A stretch of DNA of 10,808 nt, taken from an uncultured Bacillota bacterium. GTDB taxonomy: Bacteria; Bacillota; Clostridia; Peptostreptococcales; Anaerovoracaceae. Location: positions 1 through 10,808 of the forward strand of contig CAMOXP010000028.1 of NCBI GenBank assembly GCA_946629205.1, in the 5' to 3' direction. Shown here in pieces: positions 1 through 7,271 of this stretch (position 1 is the first letter of the stretch; each line of letters begins with the position of its first letter). The position numbers and the translations under genes are program-made. Under the pieces are notes generated by a model. That model saw only the letters and a list, made by a program, of their open reading frames with translations, made no database searches and was not told the origin of the DNA.

Positions 1-1393
1 TCTTCGCGTCGACCCAGTGGATGGTGCCTTTGACCTTGCGGTTGGCGCCTTCCGTTCCGCTCTTGGTGTCCGGATCGTAGGTGCACAGCAGTTCCTTGAT
101 GGAACCATCTTCGTTCTTGACCACCTCGTTGCAGGTGAGGAAGTACGCGCCTTTGAAACGCACTTCATTGCCCGGGAAGAGACGGAAGTATTTCTTCACT
201 GGAACTTCCATGAAGTCATCGCCGTCGATCCACAGTTCGTTGCTGAACGGCACCATGCGCTCGCCCATTTCCGGGACCTCGCGGTTGTTTTCGATCGGCA
301 TCATTTCCGTCTGATCCTCCGGATAGTTCGTGATCACGACCTTGATCGGATTCTCGACGACGTTTCTGTTTTCGACTTTTGTTTTCAGGTCGTCACGTAC
401 ACAGGACTCAAGCAAAGCCACATCGACCGTGGAGTTAGCCTTTGCAACGCCGATCCTCTCGCAGAAGTCGCGGACCGCTTCCGGCGTGTATCCTCTGCGG
501 CGGATGCCTGCGATGGTCGGCATACGCGGATCATCCCAGCCTTCCACAACGCCGTCATCCACAAGAGCTTTCAGATAACGCTTGGACATGATGGTATTGG
601 TGATATTCAGACGCGCGAACTCGATCTGCTGCGGAGGCGTCGGCCACTTGCCGACCGCCTGGAGCACCCAGTCGTACAGCGGTCTGTGATCTTCGAACTC
701 CAGCGTGCAGATGGAGTGAGTGATGCCCTCGATAGCGTCTTCAATCGGGTGGGCGAAATCGTACATCGGATAGATGCACCACTTGTCGCCGGTGTTGTGA
801 TGCTCCGCATGGGCGATGCGGTAGATGACAGGGTCTCTCATGTTGATGTTTGGGGATGCCATGTCGATCTTAGCCCGGAGCACCTTTTCGCCATCCGCGT
901 ACTTGCCTTCGCGCATTTCTTCGAAGAGCTGCAGATTCTCTTCGATGCTCCTGTTCCGATAAGGAGATTCTTTGCCCGGCTCAGTCAGGGTTCCTCTGTT
1001 GGCTCTGATCTCGTCAGCGCTGAAGTCGCAGACGAAAGCCAGCCCCTTCTTAATCAGGGTGACTGCACACTCATACATCTCATCGAAATAATCTGATGCC
1101 CAGAGCCTGTTCTTCCACTCGAAGCCCAGCCATCTTACATCTTCCTCAATGGAGTCAACGTACTCCATGTCCTCCTTGACCGGGTTGGTGTCGTCATAAC
1201 GCAAGTTGCATCCGCCGTGGTACTTCTGCGCTGTCATGAAATTCAGGCAGATGGACTTGGCGTGACCAATGTGCAGGTAGCCGTTGGGCTCCGGCGGGAA
1301 TCGCGTCAACACCTTGTCTCCGTACTTGCCGTTTTCCAGATCCTTGTCGATAATATCGTGGATAAAATTTGTCATCTCGATCACTTCAGCCAT
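1..1393 (-). CDS. glnS: Glutaminyl-tRNA synthetase (GlnRS), C-terminus cut by window edge
   Basis: Charges tRNA-Gln with glutamine using ATP, in the cytoplasm. The visible 464 residues follow bacterial GlnRS from the N-terminus. The class I HIGH motif is at residues 41-44 within PPEPNGYLHIGHAK. The DDTNPVKED segment, the CIYPMYDF segment and the LEFEDHRPLYDW segment typical of GlnRS (not GluRS) follow. The KMSKS-type loop reads MSKR at about 269-272. The frame is still open at base 1, near KVKGTIHWV in the anticodon-binding beta-barrel region; E. coli GlnRS is about 554 residues, so roughly 90 are missing. The start at 1393 is chosen because AAGGAG lies 7 nt upstream; that ribosome site overlaps the end of the aminotransferase gene, whose stop is only 4 nt away. 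It is therefore the fifth gene of the iorAB operon. Many Firmicutes lack GlnRS and use GatCAB instead, so its presence is a taxonomic clue. Identity is very secure. Confidence 0.97.
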   Translation of the reverse strand, partial: MAEVIEMTNFIHDIIDKDLENGKYGDKVLTRFPPEPNGYLHIGHAKSICLNFMTAQKYHGGCNLRYDDTNPVKEDMEYVDSIEEDVRWLGFEWKNRLWASDYFDEMYECAVTLIKKGLAFVCDFSADEIRANRGTLTEPGKESPYRNRSIEENLQLFEEMREGKYADGEKVLRAKIDMASPNINMRDPVIYRIAHAEHHNTGDKWCIYPMYDFAHPIEDAIEGITHSICTLEFEDHRPLYDWVLQAVGKWPTPPQQIEFARLNITNTIMSKRYLKALVDDGVVEGWDDPRMPTIAGIRRRGYTPEAVRDFCERIGVAKANSTVDVALLESCVRDDLKTKVENRNVVENPIKVVITNYPEDQTEMMPIENNREVPEMGERMVPFSNELWIDGDDFMEVPVKKYFRLFPGNEVRFKGAYFLTCNEVVKNEDGSIKELLCTYDPDTKSGTEGANRKVKGTIHWVDAK

Positions 1394-1397
1394 TTTG

Positions 1398-2600
1398 TTA
1401 CTCCTTGTTTTCTTCTTTTATTTCTTTCATCAGTTCTGCAAATGCAGGAATGGAATTCATGATTGTTTCGTGGGAGACGCAATACGCGATCCGCACATAT
1501 CCCGGGCAGGCGAAGGACTTCCCAGGCACCACCAGGATGTTGTGAGCCTTTGCGCGGGCGCAGAATTCCACATCATCGTCTATTGGCGATTTAACAAACA
1601 GGTAAAACGCGCCCTCAGGATACACGCATTCGTACCCCGCGTCCACCAGCCCGTCGTAGAGGTTCTGGCGGTTGCGGTCGTAAGCCGCGACGTTGGCTTT
1701 GCAGTCGATGCAGCGGGCAACGACTCGCTGGATGAGGGTCGGCGCGTTGACGTATCCCAGCACGCGGTTGGCAATGTTCGCCGCCTGTACGGCGTTTTCG
1801 AAATCCGCCAGCTCGCTCGGGAATACCAGATACCCGATCCGCTCGCCCGGCAGGGACAGGCTCTTGCTCCAGGAATACCCGACGACAGTGTTGTCGTAGT
1901 ATTTCGTGACATACGGCACGTTGACGCCGTCGTAGGCAAGCTCTCTGTACGGCTCGTCGGAGATGATGTAGATCTCCGTTCCCAGTTCTTCCTGTTTCGC
2001 CTTCAGGATCTGGGCCAGACGCCGGATGGTCTCGTCGCTGTATACGACGCCCGTAGGGTTGTTCGGGGAGTTGATGATGATCGCACGGGTCTTCTCCGTG
2101 ATCATCTGCTCCATCACTTCCAGATTCGGCTGGAAAGTGTTCGTAGCCGCCGGCACCGCCCGAAGCTGTGCTCCATGGTTCTTGGCGTAGTTTCCGTACT
2201 CGACGAAGTATGGTGCAAAGGCAAGTATTTCTTCACCGGGATCAACGAGGGCTTTGATAGCGACGTTGAGTCCGCTGGCTGCTCCCACCGTCATGATGAT
2301 GTTCTCCGAAGAGAAGTTCGTTCCGTGGAGCATGTTCAGATGCTCCGCCACTGTTTGGCGCACATCCTCATAACCGGAGTTGCTCTTGTTGTAGCCGTGG
2401 ACCAGAAGCGTATCTTCTTCGGCGAGGATGCTCCGGATCGCATCGTCCACTTCCGGCGGAGCAGGCACGCTCGGGTTGCCCAGGCTGAAGTCGAAGACAT
2501 TCTCCGCTCCGAACTCTGCCGCCATGCGTGCTCCCTCTTCGAACATGGCCCGGATCGCCGAGTTGCCCTCGACGTAAGGCATCATTGATTTTGCAGTCAT
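1398..2600 (-). CDS. Class I PLP-dependent aminotransferase (probable aromatic amino acid / arylpyruvate aminotransferase)
   Basis: A 400-residue fold-type I aminotransferase of the AspC-like family, cytoplasmic. Visible landmarks are SLGNPSVPAPP near 39-49, the NSPNNPTG segment at 177-184 (Asn181 contacts the cofactor), SDEPYRE at 214-220 (Asp215 pairs with the pyridine nitrogen), and SWSKSLSLPGERIGY with Lys246 as the Schiff-base lysine. The C-terminal GYVRIAYCVSH carries the arginine expected to hold the substrate carboxylate. Length is normal. The start at 2600 is preferred because AAAGGA sits about 7 nt upstream and the protein then begins at the usual family N-terminus; an upstream in-frame start overlaps paaK and adds unrelated Arg-rich sequence. 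It lies 25 nt after the paaK stop. Family members are usually labelled aspartate aminotransferase, and sequence alone does not fix the substrate. Context with iorAB and paaK makes aromatic amino acid to arylpyruvate exchange my inference. Confidence 0.93.
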   Translation of the reverse strand: MTAKSMMPYVEGNSAIRAMFEEGARMAAEFGAENVFDFSLGNPSVPAPPEVDDAIRSILAEEDTLLVHGYNKSNSGYEDVRQTVAEHLNMLHGTNFSSENIIMTVGAASGLNVAIKALVDPGEEILAFAPYFVEYGNYAKNHGAQLRAVPAATNTFQPNLEVMEQMITEKTRAIIINSPNNPTGVVYSDETIRRLAQILKAKQEELGTEIYIISDEPYRELAYDGVNVPYVTKYYDNTVVGYSWSKSLSLPGERIGYLVFPSELADFENAVQAANIANRVLGYVNAPTLIQRVVARCIDCKANVAAYDRNRQNLYDGLVDAGYECVYPEGAFYLFVKSPIDDDVEFCARAKAHNILVVPGKSFACPGYVRIAYCVSHETIMNSIPAFAELMKEIKEENKE

Positions 2601-2625
2601 GTATTTTCCTTTCTCACTAACGATT

Positions 2626-3870
2626 CTAATATCTGTAGTCGAAGACGCGGGTGGTCTTCTTCTCGCTTCTCGGCAGGTCTCCGATGTCGACTGCCTTCGG
2701 CGTGACGCCGACATTGATGACGCTCTTGATCTTGTCCTTGATCGCCTTCTCCAGTTTGCGGCGTTCGCCCTTCTTCGTGAAGATGGTCTCAACGAATAGA
2801 TTGATCACGTCCTTTCCGTCCTCGTGGTCGATGAAGATCTGATACTCACTGGATGCTCCCTCGATATCCTTCAGGCAGTCCTCGATCTGTCCCGGGAAGA
2901 TGTTGACGCCCTTGACCTTGACCATGTCGTCGGTCCGGCCCAGAATGACGTCGATCCGCGGCAGCTTGCGGCCGCACGGACACGGCACGTCGTCCGGAAT
3001 GATCCTCGTCAGGTCATGGGTCCTGTAACGGATGAGCGGTGCTCCCTCTTTCTTCAGGGTCGTGATGACCAGCTCGCCCAGTTCGCCGTCCGGCAGGACT
3101 TTGCCTGTCTTCGGATCGATGACTTCGAAGTAGAGATAGTCGTCGAAGTAGTGCATACCAGTCTCATACTCGCAGTTGATGGCGATGCCCGGTCCGTAGA
3201 CCTCGGTCAGTCCGTAGATGTCATAGAGCTCGACGCCCAGTTCGTTGGCGATACGGGCACGCATCTTCGGGCCCCAGCGCTCCGAACCAATGACGCCCTT
3301 TCTCAGTTTAATCGTATCCTTCACGCCGCGCTTTTCGATTTCCTCGGCGAGGAGCAGCGCATAAGAGGACGTCGCGCAGAGCACAGTCGACTCCATGTCC
3401 TGCATGAACTTGATCTGCTTATCCGTGTTTCCCGGTCCCATGGGGATCGTCATGGCGCCCAGTTTCTCGGCGCCAAGCTGGAATCCGATACCTGCCGTCC
3501 ACAGACCGTAACCCGGCGTGATATGGATCCTGTCTTTATTCGTAATGCCTGCAATCTCATAGCAGCGCTTGAACAGCTCTGCCCAATCCTCAACATCTTT
3601 CTGTGTATACGGAATGATGCACGGCAGTCCCGTCGTACCGCTGGAGGAATGAATCCTGACGATTTCCTCATCCGGCACGGCCGCCAGTCCCAGCGGATAA
3701 GCGTCCCGCAGATCATCCTTCTCAGAGAATGGCAGTTTCTCGAAATCCTCCTGTGTCTTGATGTCCTCCGGGTCGATGCCCTTCAGCCGCTTCGCGTAAA
3801 AACCGCCTGCCGCCTGGACTCTCGCGATCTGCCTTCTGATGTCCTTCAACGTTGCTTTTTTCATCTTCAT
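2626..3870 (-). CDS. paaK: Phenylacetate-CoA ligase family enzyme (AMP-forming arylacetate-CoA ligase)
   Basis: An adenylate-forming enzyme of the PaaK family that activates phenylacetate or a related aryl acid to its CoA thioester with ATP, in the cytoplasm. The 414 residues carry the complete motif set: the phosphate loop HSSSGTTGLP at 74-83, DIYGLTE at 217-223, RYRTHD at 281-286, the hinge region GRTDDMVKVKG at 311-321, and a C-terminal lysine-rich end (RSEKKTTR) where the catalytic lysine of the mobile domain is expected. Cys pairs around 297-299 (CPCGR) are typical of this family. The start at 3870 is supported by AGAGG about 9 nt upstream, lying over the iorB stop codon; a second ATG 6 nt further in is too far from it. 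The gap to iorB is 6 nt, so the two are probably translationally coupled. PaaK-like ligases often sit beside iorAB. The exact aryl substrate (phenyl-, 4-hydroxyphenyl- or indoleacetate) cannot be read from the sequence. Confidence 0.93.
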   Translation of the reverse strand: MKMKKATLKDIRRQIARVQAAGGFYAKRLKGIDPEDIKTQEDFEKLPFSEKDDLRDAYPLGLAAVPDEEIVRIHSSSGTTGLPCIIPYTQKDVEDWAELFKRCYEIAGITNKDRIHITPGYGLWTAGIGFQLGAEKLGAMTIPMGPGNTDKQIKFMQDMESTVLCATSSYALLLAEEIEKRGVKDTIKLRKGVIGSERWGPKMRARIANELGVELYDIYGLTEVYGPGIAINCEYETGMHYFDDYLYFEVIDPKTGKVLPDGELGELVITTLKKEGAPLIRYRTHDLTRIIPDDVPCPCGRKLPRIDVILGRTDDMVKVKGVNIFPGQIEDCLKDIEGASSEYQIFIDHEDGKDVINLFVETIFTKKGERRKLEKAIKDKIKSVINVGVTPKAVDIGDLPRSEKKTTRVFDYRY

Positions 3871-3876
3871 AATCGT

Positions 3877-4479
3877 TTACCTCTCCGCTGCGCACTGTGC
3901 GCCCATATGCAAAGCCTTCAGATTCATTTCCAAAAGCTTGGGTTTCATTCTTATTCTAAGCGCCTCCTCCATATCTTCGAGGCTGAGGTCCATTGCTCCG
4001 CTTGCTGCCAGCGCGCCCGTCATGGCGACGTTGAGCACCTTCGGCGATCCGCAGGCTGCTATGATCTCATCGGGGTCGATCACGATGCAGCGGCTGCCTT
4101 TGTCTTTGAGCCAAGCAAGGCACTCATCACCGTCATAGGCGCTCTGCCCGAGGGATGCCGTCACCGGCTTCACCTGCTTGCTGCTCAGGATCAGCACGCC
4201 GTCTTCTTTTAAGTATTTCAGATTGGCCGCAGCCTCGCCCGGTTCGAATCCGATGATCACCTCCGCAGTTCCCAACGGGATCGTCGAAGACGCGATTTCC
4301 TCCCCGATCCGCACATGGCTGACGACACTTCCGCCCCTCTGAGCCATGCCGATGGTCTCAGCTGTTCTGGCGTGGAGACCTTTGGCCATGGCTGCCGCCG
4401 CGATGATCCTCGACGCCAGGACTGTTCCCTGCCCTCCGACGCCGCAGAGCAGACAGCTTCTCACTTCATGTTCGTTCAT
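3877..4479 (-). CDS. iorB: Indolepyruvate:ferredoxin oxidoreductase, beta subunit
   Basis: The smaller subunit of the heterodimeric IOR, corresponding to the gamma domain of pyruvate:ferredoxin oxidoreductases. With IorA it oxidatively decarboxylates aryl pyruvates to aryl-acetyl-CoA and reduces ferredoxin. The 200 residues show the family signature: the glycine-rich CGVGGQGTVLASR near 12-24 and the ETIGMAQRGGSVVSHVR segment near 41-57 that marks this domain, then GFEPGEA. No iron-sulfur motif is present, as expected, since both clusters are in IorA. Length fits the family. Start at 4479: an AAGGATAGGA purine tract lies just upstream within the 23-nt gap to iorA. The frame is intact and no key residue looks lost. 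Confidence 0.95.
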   Translation of the reverse strand: MNEHEVRSCLLCGVGGQGTVLASRIIAAAAMAKGLHARTAETIGMAQRGGSVVSHVRIGEEIASSTIPLGTAEVIIGFEPGEAAANLKYLKEDGVLILSSKQVKPVTASLGQSAYDGDECLAWLKDKGSRCIVIDPDEIIAACGSPKVLNVAMTGALAASGAMDLSLEDMEEALRIRMKPKLLEMNLKALHMGAQCAAER

Positions 4480-4502
4480 TTCCTATCCTTTTTCTAATCC
4501 CT

Positions 4503-6401
4503 CTATCTGATCGCCCCTGTCGGACAAAGCTGGGCGCAAAGACCGCAGCCTGTGCACAGGGCCGTATCTATCGTTGCCTTTGGTTTGCCGGCAGTACCCA
4601 CCGGCTGGTCTGTAATCAGCGCCGGGCATCCGATCTCATTGATGCACCGCATACAGCTGACACATGTATCCGCATCGACCTGCTTCGGCGCGTCCGGCTT
4701 CACCAGAGCGATGCACGGCGACTTGAAGATAATGGTGCGTACGCCCTTCGCCTCCATCGCTTCATTGACTGCGTCCTGCGACTGCTTCAGGTTCTGCGGA
4801 TCTACGGTCCGGATCCATTTGACGCCAATGCCTTCAAGGACCTTCGCGATGTCCACGGGCTCGACCTTTTGGCCCATCATAGTCACGCCCATGCCCGGAT
4901 GAGGCTGGTGCCCCGTCATGGCTGTCGTGGAATTGTCCAGCACGCACAGGATCATGTCCGACTGGTTGTAGACCGCATTGACTATTCCTGTGATGCCGCT
5001 GGCGAAGAACGTGGAGTCACCGACAAACGCGAAACAGGCGGTCGCAGCGCTGCCCGCCGCGTCCTCCGCGGCAATGTCGCCCGCCGTATCCGCTGCTTCT
5101 GCATCCGCCGCATTATGGTCCGGAATGCCGCTTCCGTTGATCGCGTGATCGAGTCCCTGTGCCATGGTGATCCCTGCGCCCATGCAAAGACACGTATCGA
5201 CCATGTCCAGCGGCGCCGCATTACCCAATGTATAGCAGCCAATGTCGCCGCTGTAGATTGCCGGCCGTTTTCCCACCGCCGACTTGACCGCATAGAATGC
5301 GCCTCTGTGCGGACAACCCGCGCAAAGCACCGGCGGCCTGACGGGAAGAGGAGGTACGTTCTCCGGCTCGCGGACGTCTGCCGCCGTCGGGATGCCGGTG
5401 ACCTTCTGGATCACTTCCGCGACCTCCGTGGCGCTCAGCTCGCCGCCGAGGCGTACAGCGCCTGTCCGCTTGCCTTCGATGAGATTGTCGATCTCAAGGC
5501 TCAGGCTGCCGTATTCATATATGAGAGAATCCTCAATATAAGGATCCAGTTCTTCAAAACAAATAACCTTCTCCGCGCCGAGCAGGAACTGTCTTGCCAG
5601 TTCCGCCGGGAACGGATAGGGCGTTGCGATTTTCAAAATGGTGAAGTCTTCTTCGTGTCCGCGGATGGCCTCCCTGACATAGGAATAGCTGACCCCTCCG
5701 CACGCGATCCCGATCGGACCGTTCCCCTCCAGTGTGTTGCCTTTGTATTCCGAAAAATCTGCGGCAAGCTCCGGCTCGCGTCCGGCGACTCTGAGTTTCG
5801 CTTCATATGCCAGTTTCGGGAAAATGACCCACCGGGGGTCTTTGACGAATCCGTCCGCCGGTTCGGGGTCTCTGATCTCCGGGACTTCAATATCCGCGCA
5901 GGCGTGACATACTCTCGTGGTCGATCTCAAAATGACCGGCGTTTCGTGCTCTTCCGAAAATGCAAAAGCATCCTGCACGGCCTGGAAGGCCTGCTCGGGA
6001 CTGTCGCAGTCGAAGCACGGGATGTGCGCGTAACGGGCGAAGCTTCTTGTATCCTGCTCCGTCTGGGATGAGATCGGGCCCGGGTCATCACAGACATAGA
6101 TGACCATACCGCCTTTGACGCCGATGTAATTAACGCACATGACCGGATCGGACGCCACGTTCAGCCCCATCTGTTTCATGGTCACGAGACTGCGCGCGCC
6201 GGCATACGCCGCGCCCGCGGCAACCTCCGCACCGGCTTTTTCGTTGACGGACCATTCCACATAAACATGGCCCGGATTTCTCTTCGCGATCGTTTCCAGA
6301 ACTTCTGAAGACGGCGTACCCGGATAGCCTGCCACCACCTGCACTCCTGCAGCCAGCGCGCCTACGGCCACCGCTTCATTTCCCATTAACAGTTCTTTCA
6401 T
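4503..6401 (-). CDS. iorA: Indolepyruvate:ferredoxin oxidoreductase, alpha subunit, with an Ala-rich insertion
   Basis: Catalytic TPP- and [4Fe-4S]-containing subunit of IOR, 632 residues, cytoplasmic and expected to be oxygen sensitive. The order is: pyrimidine-binding-type domain with GYPGTPSSEV at 25-34; a central domain; CAGCPHRG opening the TPP domain; GDIGCYTLG from 385; the GDST...LDNST TPP/Mg motif at 461-492; and a C-terminal ferredoxin domain. Cluster ligands are C580, C583, C586, C592 (CX2CX2CX5C) and C616, C619, C622, C626 (CX2CX2CX3C). Between the MGAGI helix and GDST, residues about 422-454 form an extra Ala/Asp/Glu-rich loop (13 Ala in residues 431-455), which from memory of the family is about 25 residues longer than usual. 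Start 6401 has AGAGGA about 6 nt upstream; an in-frame ATG 60 nt further up lies inside the terminator hairpin. First gene of the operon. Confidence 0.96.
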   Translation of the reverse strand: MKELLMGNEAVAVGALAAGVQVVAGYPGTPSSEVLETIAKRNPGHVYVEWSVNEKAGAEVAAGAAYAGARSLVTMKQMGLNVASDPVMCVNYIGVKGGMVIYVCDDPGPISSQTEQDTRSFARYAHIPCFDCDSPEQAFQAVQDAFAFSEEHETPVILRSTTRVCHACADIEVPEIRDPEPADGFVKDPRWVIFPKLAYEAKLRVAGREPELAADFSEYKGNTLEGNGPIGIACGGVSYSYVREAIRGHEEDFTILKIATPYPFPAELARQFLLGAEKVICFEELDPYIEDSLIYEYGSLSLEIDNLIEGKRTGAVRLGGELSATEVAEVIQKVTGIPTAADVREPENVPPLPVRPPVLCAGCPHRGAFYAVKSAVGKRPAIYSGDIGCYTLGNAAPLDMVDTCLCMGAGITMAQGLDHAINGSGIPDHNAADAEAADTAGDIAAEDAAGSAATACFAFVGDSTFFASGITGIVNAVYNQSDMILCVLDNSTTAMTGHQPHPGMGVTMMGQKVEPVDIAKVLEGIGVKWIRTVDPQNLKQSQDAVNEAMEAKGVRTIIFKSPCIALVKPDAPKQVDADTCVSCMRCINEIGCPALITDQPVGTAGKPKATIDTALCTGCGLCAQLCPTGAIR

Positions 6402-6438
6402 GTTTTCCTCTTCTGCTGCACATACCAATACAGAATAT

Positions 6439-6447
6439 AGTATAACA
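6439..6447 (-). promoter_or_regulatory. iorA: Extended -10 promoter for the iorA operon
   Basis: On the minus strand TGTTATACT gives an extended -10 (TG, one base, then TATACT, 5 of 6 to consensus). No good -35 lies 16-18 nt upstream; that stretch is the terminator hairpin. The predicted transcript start is near 6432, leaving a leader of about 30 nt before the iorA ATG, too short for a T-box or riboswitch. The extended -10 could compensate for the missing -35. This is a prediction from motif and position only. Confidence 0.55.
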
Positions 6448-6448
6448 C

Positions 6449-6471
6449 AAAACCGCCTCATTGAGGCGGTT
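6449..6471 (-). terminator. Rho-independent terminator after the YitT-like gene
   Basis: On the minus strand AACCGCCTCA and TGAGGCGGTT form a perfect 10-bp inverted repeat around a single base (in practice an 8-bp stem with a larger loop). TTTTGTGTT follows at once. It lies 17 nt after the stop of the YitT-like gene and before iorA, separating the toxin-antitoxin/radical SAM/YitT unit from the iorA operon. The T-tract is short, so some read-through is possible. Confidence 0.75.
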
Positions 6472-6488
6472 CGTTGCGGGTTATTTCA

Positions 6489-7271
6489 TCATTCCTTTTC
6501 TGCTTTCTTCTTTTGCCTGAGGCCGAGCATGGTGTTCAGTGTCTTCGCCTGGATTCCTGCGAAGAGGATCCCCATGATCACGCACCGCAGGCCATAGGTG
6601 TAGAGGCCAAGCAAAAGCACGATGATGTTGATGGCGTACATGGCGTAGGCGACTGGGATCTTCTCGTTTCGCTTGTGCAGGATGAGCGCGATGGTGTCCA
6701 TCCCCACCGCGGTGGAATCATTGCTCAGGCAGAAATAGTATCCCGCGCCCACGACGATGGCTGCCGCGATCAGTTCCAGTGCGAGCCCGACCGTGATCAC
6801 CGGTGTGCCGTCCGGCATGGTCCACTCGCCGATCGGTCCAAACTGCCCGACCCGGATCATCGCATCGATTACTTTTGCCGGCACGATCAGGGTGAAGAAA
6901 TTGAACGCCGCCACTCCGACCGCGCAACTGTAAATGCTTGCGACGAAAATGTCCCGTCCCAGAAAGATGCAGCACAGCGCAGCCAGGATCGCCGTCACGA
7001 TCGCCACCCATGCATTGACCGGCAGCGCGTCCGTAAACGGCAGCCGTGCCAGGATCATGCTAAAGCTGGTCACGCCCCCGTTGATGATCCCATGGGGCAC
7101 CGTCACCATGACATAGGCGAAGTTCAGAGTGGCGAGGCCAAGTGCGATCAGCAGATAGCGCCGCACCTGTTGGGCGGCCGTGCGATGCGTTGTGCCGCAC
7201 GGCGTCGCATCGGTATTGCTTTCGTTGTTGTTTGCGTTATTGATTGTGTTGTCGATTTCCTTGTTGTCCAT
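6489..7271 (-). CDS. YitT-type integral membrane protein lacking the usual C-terminal domain
   Basis: A 260-residue membrane protein of unknown function, matching the YitT (DUF161) pattern. A hydrophilic Asn-rich N-terminus (1-38) is followed by about five hydrophobic segments near 39-58, 86-104, 108-130, 158-182 and 205-240. The first helix leads into VPHGIINGGVTSFSMIL, the NxxxxPxGIxxGGVT-like signature of the family, and STAVGMDTIAL precedes the last helices. Most YitT proteins continue with a cytosolic DUF2179 domain; here the protein ends after the membrane part in a Lys-rich tail. Either it is a short variant or the domain was lost. The start at 7271 has no recognisable ribosome site; instead it is the last of a row of repeated ATGs, suggesting coupled reinitiation. 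It follows the radical SAM gene by 50 nt and is likely co-transcribed with it. Family assignment is moderately secure; the cargo is unknown. Confidence 0.78.
   Translation of the reverse strand: MDNKEIDNTINNANNNESNTDATPCGTTHRTAAQQVRRYLLIALGLATLNFAYVMVTVPHGIINGGVTSFSMILARLPFTDALPVNAWVAIVTAILAALCCIFLGRDIFVASIYSCAVGVAAFNFFTLIVPAKVIDAMIRVGQFGPIGEWTMPDGTPVITVGLALELIAAAIVVGAGYYFCLSNDSTAVGMDTIALILHKRNEKIPVAYAMYAINIIVLLLGLYTYGLRCVIMGILFAGIQAKTLNTMLGLRQKKKAEKE

Noticed and set aside
17..1096. 359-codon plus-strand open frame opposite glnS
   Set aside because: It is wholly antisense to a clear GlnRS, has no recognisable domain and no ribosome site; GC-rich coding strands commonly leave open antisense frames.
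1284..2588. 434-codon plus-strand open frame opposite the aminotransferase
   Set aside because: Antisense shadow of an enzyme with complete PLP motifs; its start lies inside glnS and nothing in its sequence looks like a protein family.
2601..2792. N-terminal extension of the aminotransferase to 2792
   Set aside because: The extra 64 residues overlap paaK out of frame, are Arg/Ser-rich, and a ribosome site supports the ATG at 2600.
2824..4212. 462-codon plus-strand open frame opposite paaK and iorB
   Set aside because: It runs antisense across two well-supported genes and their junction, which a real gene would be unlikely to do, and shows no motif.
4869..6071. 400-codon plus-strand open frame opposite iorA
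   Set aside because: Antisense to the conserved TPP domain of IorA; Arg- and His-rich composition is typical of a shadow frame.
6402..6438. T-box or riboswitch in the leader of the iorA-glnS operon
   Set aside because: Given the aminotransferase and tRNA synthetase I looked for one, but the leader is only about 30 nt and has no room for the fold.
6402..6461. N-terminal extension of iorA to 6461
   Set aside because: The upstream ATG is in the terminator hairpin and the added hydrophobic 20 residues are upstream of the predicted transcript start; the ATG at 6401 has a good ribosome site.
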